Below are positions 59,438 through 64,000 of a stretch of DNA of 64,000 nt, in pieces. The notes below the pieces were generated by a model that worked only from the letters and a program-made list of their open reading frames with translations, did not search any database and was not told the origin of the DNA. The stretch is taken from NCBI GenBank assembly GCA_000166095.1, contig CP002278.1, forward strand, positions 466,001 to 530,000, written 5' to 3'. The stretch's first letter is position 1. Each line of letters begins with the position of its first letter. A program made the position numbers and the translations under genes. Origin of the DNA: Methanothermus fervidus DSM 2088. Its GTDB lineage: Archaea; Methanobacteriota; Methanobacteria; DSM-2088; Methanothermaceae.

Positions 59438-60520
59438 TCACCACAACAATGAATTTTCATCAAGAATGTCATGCATGTCCACTGCCCTCATATCTGCAAG
59501 TATGTTTTCTTTTAGTTCACCATATTTGTGGATTAATTGCAATAATCTTGCCTTAAATATCTCAACTTCATTTTTTCTAACCCTTGCCTCTGAATCTACT
59601 TTAACTAATCCATAAGGATATCCATGAATAAATGAATCCTGAGTATTTGGCACTATTGCTGATAGAATTTCCAAAATTTTTGATTTTGGACTATAAATGT
59701 CAAATCTAAAAATACGTGACTCAGGACTAAACTTAACAGCCCCTACAGTAATTTTATGATTATTTAGGTTATATTCTTCTAATGGATAATAACACCAGCG
59801 CTTTTTTCCAACTTTTTTTGAGCAATGTTGCAATGCCCTTATTAGTGGTACACCACTGTTTGTTATACGTCGACAAGTTTTTGAAATACCTAAGAAATAT
59901 AGATTGTTTTTACTTGCTACATCCAGGCAAGACTCAAGATATTTATCCTCTTTAGAAAATGTTACCTGAAGAGAACCATCCTTAACCAAAATATCATCTT
60001 TACTTAGTTCTTTCTCCAATACATATTTTGAAAATGATAATTCAGCAAATCTTCTAGATATAGATTCAACCCTACTCAAATCATGAAAAGTAGTTGCTCT
60101 TTTTTTGGAAGTAAATGATAAATGTTCATCATGTGGTAAAAATCTTTTATATTCTTCTTTTAGTGGAAATAGCTTTGTTTCGTAATGTATTTCTCCATTT
60201 TTTAATTCAGCACATGTTACTGATAAAAATTCAATTTTTCGTGGAATTTTGGAATTTCGTTTCTCATGTTCCTTTCCTTTAAAAATACTAAAACATATAC
60301 GATTAAATTGTATTGAAATCTTTGGAGTTCCAATAATTTCTTGATTTCCACCATCTACAAATGCAATTCTACAATTTTTCGGAGCTTTAAATTCATGAAA
60401 CTTATCAGTGGATATTTCAAAACTCTTAGATTTGTCTCTAGATAAAGGTCTTACACCATCATCCACATTTGATTTATATTTAAGATAATCAACAAGCTTT
60501 GTTAAAGCTTTACAACGCAT
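59438..60520 (-). CDS. nurA: NurA-type 5'-3' nuclease
   Basis: 360 residues from the ATG at 60520, three bases after GGTGAT. The NurA domain begins with [11 protein letters not shown], the first catalytic Asp motif; LVKDGSLQV supplies the second acidic site and [12 protein letters not shown] the C-terminal one. It forms the end-resection nuclease with HerA, encoded five bases downstream on the same strand. The sequence is divergent, so assignment rests partly on the neighbour. Confidence 0.85.
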   Translation of the reverse strand: MRCKALTKLVDYLKYKSNVDDGVRPLSRDKSKSFEISTDKFHEFKAPKNCRIAFVDGGNQEIIGTPKISIQFNRICFSIFKGKEHEKRNSKIPRKIEFLSVTCAELKNGEIHYETKLFPLKEEYKRFLPHDEHLSFTSKKRATTFHDLSRVESISRRFAELSFSKYVLEKELSKDDILVKDGSLQVTFSKEDKYLESCLDVASKNNLYFLGISKTCRRITNSGVPLIRALQHCSKKVGKKRWCYYPLEEYNLNNHKITVGAVKFSPESRIFRFDIYSPKSKILEILSAIVPNTQDSFIHGYPYGLVKVDSEARVRKNEVEIFKARLLQLIHKYGELKENILADMRAVDMHDILDENSLLW

Positions 60521-60679
60521 TAAATCACCTAAAATTTGCAACATTCTTCTTAGGTCCAGTAGTTACCTTCACATTATTAATATTTTGGGAAAAGCTTTTA
60601 TAAAATTTATATTTATTTTGTTAGACAGATGAGTTAATCTTAAATAATTTACATTACAAAATTTTATTTGGTGGTTGTA

Positions 60680-60958
60680 ATGAAAAAAATTGAAAAACAA
60701 GCAACATGTAGTGAGATATGTGACTACATTAGAGACAATGTAAAGGAAGGAGACATTGTCAGAATTTCTATTGGCATGGCATATATACCTGGAGAGGTTA
60801 TATTAAACAATGATTGTGTTCTTCATATCAAACTTGAGAGTAAAATGTTTAGTGACTTGACAACTACAGTAGATGTAGAAAAATTCAAAGAAGAATTAAT
60901 AGAACTTGAGCATGAAACTGAAGATGGAATATATGTTTTTGAGGCCATTGAAGATTAA
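60680..60958 (+). CDS. Small methanogen protein, unknown
   Basis: 92 residues from the ATG at 60680, five bases after GGTGG. No signal or span. It has a mixed strand/helix pattern: NVKEGDIVRISIGMAYIPGEVI, CVLHIKLESKM and an acidic tail ELIELEHETEDGIYVFEAIED. It brings to mind the small methanobacterial family DUF2097, but I am not sure. A very short membrane-peptide ORF follows. Confidence 0.65.
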   Translation: MKKIEKQATCSEICDYIRDNVKEGDIVRISIGMAYIPGEVILNNDCVLHIKLESKMFSDLTTTVDVEKFKEELIELEHETEDGIYVFEAIED

Positions 60959-60979
60959 GCTAAAGCTAGGAGGTCATAA

Positions 60980-61066
60980 ATGGAAGAGTTAGAAATAATA
61001 ACATTAGTTTTTTTCTTAACATTCATTTTTACAACTTTTTTATCTCACCTTCTTTCTAAAAAATAA
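60980..61066 (+). CDS. 28-residue single-span membrane peptide (putative)
   Basis: ATG at 60980 with GGAGG six bases upstream, as strong as any ribosome-binding site in the window. The peptide begins MEELEIITL, has a hydrophobic run rich in Phe, Leu, Thr and Ile, and ends HLLSKK. It lies 21 bases after the preceding small gene, so the two could be cotranscribed. Its last 27 bases overlap the end of the convergent membrane protein gene. Confidence 0.5.
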   Translation: MEELEIITLVFFLTFIFTTFLSHLLSKK

Positions 61067-62293
61067 TTTTAAATTCTTTCTTTTAGTCAATTGAATCAAT
61101 TCTACAACTCCCAAACCTATAATAATTCCAGGTATAATAGACATTATTAGAGATAATGGATTCATATCCCCTATCCTTGTTAAGCCTCTAGCAAATAAAA
61201 ACATTAAAATTATCATAAAAACACTTCTAATTTCTTTCTTAATTTCATTCATAACCGTGAATATTATTGCAGATGCTATGCAAATAACCAAACCTCTACT
61301 TACAGTAACACCGCATGTTTCTGCAAGACTAATATCTTTAATTACATAGCTTAATTTTAAGATAAGTTGTAAAACATAGGGGATTCGTAAATATGTACCA
61401 CTTCCTTCACCAGTCATTACAAATATTAAGAAATTTACAATTCCAAATGTAAAGGAAATTAATAAAAATAAGATAACAATGGTTGCAAGAGATATTCTCC
61501 AATTTATCTTTATTTTAGATCTATAAATAGCAAAACATGAAGCTATGAGTGCAACGAACATCCTAACGAGATTTCCACCACCAAGCCCTGGTATCAAACT
61601 TGCAGCGGTTAAACGATCTCTCGCATGTGAAATTATAGGCATGCCAAATAATCTGCTTGTATAAAGAAATACTGCTTCTGTGATACAAATTATCCCAACT
61701 ATGAATATTAATGAATTTTTTAAATTATTTTCAAGAGAATATTTAGTTATCCAAAAAGCTAAAACTCCAACCAAAATAAAAGATAATATAGCTTCTATTA
61801 TTGCTGCTATTATAAATAAACTTGGGAAATTTAAAATACGGTGTTTATTTATTTTATTTTTGAGGTTTTCAGCAGTCTTTACAGGGTCTTTAGATAATAT
61901 TACGTTTTTCTCGTTTTTAGACATTGTCATAATAGCTTTTCCAACTTCTCCTTTCCTATTATCATCAACAATAATGAATTTTTTGTCTGCTTTAATTACC
62001 TCCAAAGAATCAATTAAATTCTGCTTTCTCAGTTCATTTTTTGGTAAGTTAAATTTACCTAATATTACGACATCAAATTCCTGAGAGTATGCAGCATGTA
62101 AAAGATAAAATCCACCAACAATGTCTAAATCAGATATAGTATACACCTTATATCCAGGTATATTCATGTGTGTGACATTTTCATCTAGCACCAGAACTGT
62201 TGGTTGAGGATTTGGACCAAAAATTAAAGCTACCAATATCATTGTTATTATTAAAGTCCCAAATAATGAAGGAACACTTAGCTTTACATTCAC
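61040..62293 (-). CDS. Polytopic membrane protein, unknown
   Basis: 417 residues. One N-terminal span (~10-27) is followed by a ~120-residue mixed alpha/beta region (TVLVLDENVTH...VVILGKFNL...KKFIIVDDNRKG) and then about seven spans from ~160. A notable conserved-looking loop reads TSRLFGMPIISHARDRL with LIPGLGGGNLVRM. GTG start with GGTGG five bases upstream. Not assigned to a family; the extracytoplasmic domain has a response-regulator-like or DUF4350-like look that I cannot confirm. Confidence 0.7.
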   Translation of the reverse strand: MNVKLSVPSLFGTLIITMILVALIFGPNPQPTVLVLDENVTHMNIPGYKVYTISDLDIVGGFYLLHAAYSQEFDVVILGKFNLPKNELRKQNLIDSLEVIKADKKFIIVDDNRKGEVGKAIMTMSKNEKNVILSKDPVKTAENLKNKINKHRILNFPSLFIIAAIIEAILSFILVGVLAFWITKYSLENNLKNSLIFIVGIICITEAVFLYTSRLFGMPIISHARDRLTAASLIPGLGGGNLVRMFVALIASCFAIYRSKIKINWRISLATIVILFLLISFTFGIVNFLIFVMTGEGSGTYLRIPYVLQLILKLSYVIKDISLAETCGVTVSRGLVICIASAIIFTVMNEIKKEIRSVFMIILMFLFARGLTRIGDMNPLSLIMSIIPGIIIGLGVVELIQLTKRKNLKLFFRKKVR

Positions 62294-62482
62294 TTTACCA
62301 CCAATCGAGCTAAATTTTAGTAAATTGGCAATAAAATAATTTTTTACTTCTAAAATTTTTACTTATTTCAATTCTTGATAAAATTTTTCCTCTTATCATG
62401 AGATGTATTAAAGAAAATTTAATGTTGTTGTATGTACAAAAATATTACAAGCTAAAAAATATTGACAACCGGTGAGTTAAAA
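62294..62482. promoter_or_regulatory. Divergent spacer before mpgS
   Basis: About 190 A+T-rich bases between divergent genes. GATAAAATTTTT near 62380 could be a TATA element. GGTGAG at 62472-62477 is the ribosome-binding site of mpgS. Nothing else recognised. Confidence 0.4.
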
Positions 62483-63625
62483 ATGCTAATTGAAACTCCA
62501 AGGCATTTTGAAACTATTGGCGCTGTCAAACTTTATGATATACAACGAGTTATCAAATTGGATTCCGAATTATCTGATAATCCTTTGTTTTACACTTTTT
62601 CAAAATCAGATTTACATAAAGTTTTAAATGATCTTTCTATTGTAATTCCAATAAAAAACGAAAGAATTAATTTATTTGATGGTGCATTACGTTCAATCCC
62701 TCATAATTGTCCAATAATTGTAGTGTCAAATAGCAATGAAAAAAGATGTAAAGTTGAAAAGGAAGTTGTTAAACAATTTTACAATGTCACAGAACATCCT
62801 ATAATGTATATCCACCAAAAAGACCCAAATGTTGCCCTAGCGTTTAAAGAATTAAAATATTATGATATACTCAATGGCAAAGGTGAATTTGTGAGAGATG
62901 GCAAAGGAGAAGGCATGATAATTGGTATTTTAGTGGCAAAAGCAATTGGAAGTAAATATGTTGGATTTGTAGATGCAGATAATTATCTACCATCTTCGAT
63001 TTATGAATATGTTTTGGATTTTGCTGCAGGCATTAAAATGTCAAAATCTCCATATTCTATGGTAAGGCTTAGATGGAAATATAAGCCTAAATTAATAAAA
63101 AACAAAGTTTACTTTAAAAGATGGGGTCGTGTGTCACGAGTAACAAACAAATTCTTAAATAAACTCATAGGACATTATCTTGGGTATAAAACTACAATAA
63201 TGAAGACAGCTAATTCTGGCGAACATGCTATGAGTATTGAACTTGCTAATAAACTAGCATATTCTTCTGGTTATTCTATTGAACCATTTGAAATTATTTA
63301 TATTCTTGAGAATTTTGGGAAATCAGATGGAAACAAAATTGTTGAGATATTCCAGATAGAAACATTGAATCCACATATTCATGAAAACAAGGGGGAAGAA
63401 CATATAAATAATATGATCCACGATTCTTTGTCAACGATATATCATAGTAAGCTAGCCAATAAAAACATAAAGCTTGAAATAATTGAAGAGTTGAAGAAAA
63501 GAAATGTATTGAAAGATAAAGAAGAACCAAAGAAAAATATTATGATGTCTCCAATAGAAACTTTAGATGAAAAATCTTTTATTGAAATTGTAAGGGATTC
63601 TGAAGGATTTATAGAATTAAGGTGA
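62483..63625 (+). CDS. mpgS: Mannosyl-3-phosphoglycerate synthase
   Basis: 380 residues from the ATG at 62483, six bases after GGTGAG; an upstream in-frame TTG lies before that site. Family GT55 motifs: MLIETPRHFETIGAVKLYD, LSIVIPIKNE, VFVRDGKGEGM-like RDGKGEGMIIG, and the metal site GFVDADNYLPSS (DxD), then MVRLRWKYKPK and NSGEHAMS. It joins GDP-mannose and 3-phosphoglycerate, the first step of mannosylglycerate synthesis. The phosphatase gene follows. Confidence 0.94.
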   Translation: MLIETPRHFETIGAVKLYDIQRVIKLDSELSDNPLFYTFSKSDLHKVLNDLSIVIPIKNERINLFDGALRSIPHNCPIIVVSNSNEKRCKVEKEVVKQFYNVTEHPIMYIHQKDPNVALAFKELKYYDILNGKGEFVRDGKGEGMIIGILVAKAIGSKYVGFVDADNYLPSSIYEYVLDFAAGIKMSKSPYSMVRLRWKYKPKLIKNKVYFKRWGRVSRVTNKFLNKLIGHYLGYKTTIMKTANSGEHAMSIELANKLAYSSGYSIEPFEIIYILENFGKSDGNKIVEIFQIETLNPHIHENKGEEHINNMIHDSLSTIYHSKLANKNIKLEIIEELKKRNVLKDKEEPKKNIMMSPIETLDEKSFIEIVRDSEGFIELR

Positions 63626-63630
63626 TTATT

Positions 63631-64000
63631 TTGTATGTTATTTTTACAGATCTAGATAATACTTTACTTGACAGTAGGTATTCATATGAAGATGCAAAAG
63701 ATGTATTAGAGATATTGAAGGAAAAAGAGATTCCTATAGTGTTTTGTTCTGCAAAAACTAAATATGAACAAGAAGTTATAAGGAAAAAAATTGGAATCAA
63801 GGACCCTTTCATTGTTGAAGATGGGTCGGCCATATACATACCAAAAAATTACTTTGGATCACGTAAGGGAAAAGTTATAGATGATTATGAGGTTATAGTG
63901 TTAGGAACTAAAATAAATAAAATACGAGAAGAAATAGAAAAACTTCAAAGAAAATATCATATAATCGGGTATCAGGACATGAGTATCAAAGAAATTTCAG
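63631..64000 (+). CDS. mpgP: Mannosyl-3-phosphoglycerate phosphatase (3' truncated by window end)
   Basis: Open frame from a TTG at 63631, four bases after GGTGAT, to the window edge; 123 codons are visible. IFTDLDNTLLD is the HAD-family catalytic loop, followed by EILKEKEIPIVFCSAKTKYE and IVEDGSAIYIP, typical of the Cof-type MpgP. It removes the phosphate from mannosyl-3-phosphoglycerate to give mannosylglycerate. Five bases separate it from mpgS. Confidence 0.88.
   Translation, partial: MYVIFTDLDNTLLDSRYSYEDAKDVLEILKEKEIPIVFCSAKTKYEQEVIRKKIGIKDPFIVEDGSAIYIPKNYFGSRKGKVIDDYEVIVLGTKINKIREEIEKLQRKYHIIGYQDMSIKEIS

Overview
The window comes from a compact, A+T-rich genome of a hydrogenotrophic methanogenic archaeon, most likely of the order Methanobacteriales. 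The evidence is a complete CO dehydrogenase/acetyl-CoA synthase cluster (cdhA-B-C-cooC-D-E), formylmethanofuran:H4MPT formyltransferase, an Hmd paralogue, the pterin pyrophosphokinase MptE, a methanogenesis-marker protein, archaeal GatDE, PAN, HerA-NurA, a split GMP synthetase and an intron-bearing tRNA-Trp. Gene order (cdh order; cimA-THUMP methylase-GGR-PH protein-UPF0280-PAN) matches what I recall of Methanothermobacter. The much lower G+C and the mannosylglycerate genes suggest a hyperthermophilic relative such as Methanothermus. The genus is inference.

Layout. 1-3.7 kb (+): mptE end, archease, rtcB, methylthioinosine phosphorylase, YbjQ-like protein. 3.65-9.8 kb (-): Hmd-related protein, then a six-gene run of amidohydrolase, phosphomevalonate dehydratase small subunit, truD, a small membrane protein and an ABC-2 exporter. 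10.07-10.29 kb: tRNA-Cys and tRNA-Trp; the tRNA-Trp intron is itself a box C/D guide RNA. 10.3-12.9 kb (+): MBL hydrolase, a Cys-rich four-repeat protein, methanogenesis marker 8. 13.4-23.2 kb (+): thiC behind two palindromes, then DNA ligase, ferredoxin, gatD, gatE, thioredoxin-reductase-like, guaAA, guaAB and a PLP enzyme, tightly packed. 23.2-27.7 kb (-): cgi121, cimA, tRNA G10 methylase, geranylgeranyl reductase, PH-domain protein. 27.8-32.9 kb: UPF0280, a box C/D sRNA in the 3' flank of pan, pan, a GT-C/toroid fusion, ogt. 33-40.5 kb (-): cdh operon. 40.6-45.9 kb: adeC, an unknown, a VWA/MoxR pair, argD. 46-49.3 kb (+): M48 protease and a K+ channel with a triplicated C-terminal domain. 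49.3-51.7 kb (-): ftr, UPF0104, phosphodiesterase. 51.7-52.2 kb: relic of an IS200/IS605-type element (TnpB C-terminal fragment plus structured right end). 52.2-57.4 kb (-): a giant secreted, membrane-anchored CobN-like protein. 57.6-64 kb: acylphosphatase, herA-nurA, small genes, a membrane protein, and mpgS-mpgP.

Functional threads: C1 metabolism and carbon fixation (cdh, ftr, Hmd paralogue, mptE, marker 8); RNA processing and modification (rtcB/archease, truD, Cgi121, G10 methylase, two C/D guide RNAs, GatDE); lipids (phosphomevalonate dehydratase, GGR); DNA repair (ligase, Ogt, HerA-NurA). Shine-Dalgarno motifs of the GGAGGTGA type, 4-9 nt before the start, are nearly universal and were used to choose starts. 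Several genes start with TTG. No rRNA, CRISPR array or intact insertion sequence was seen.
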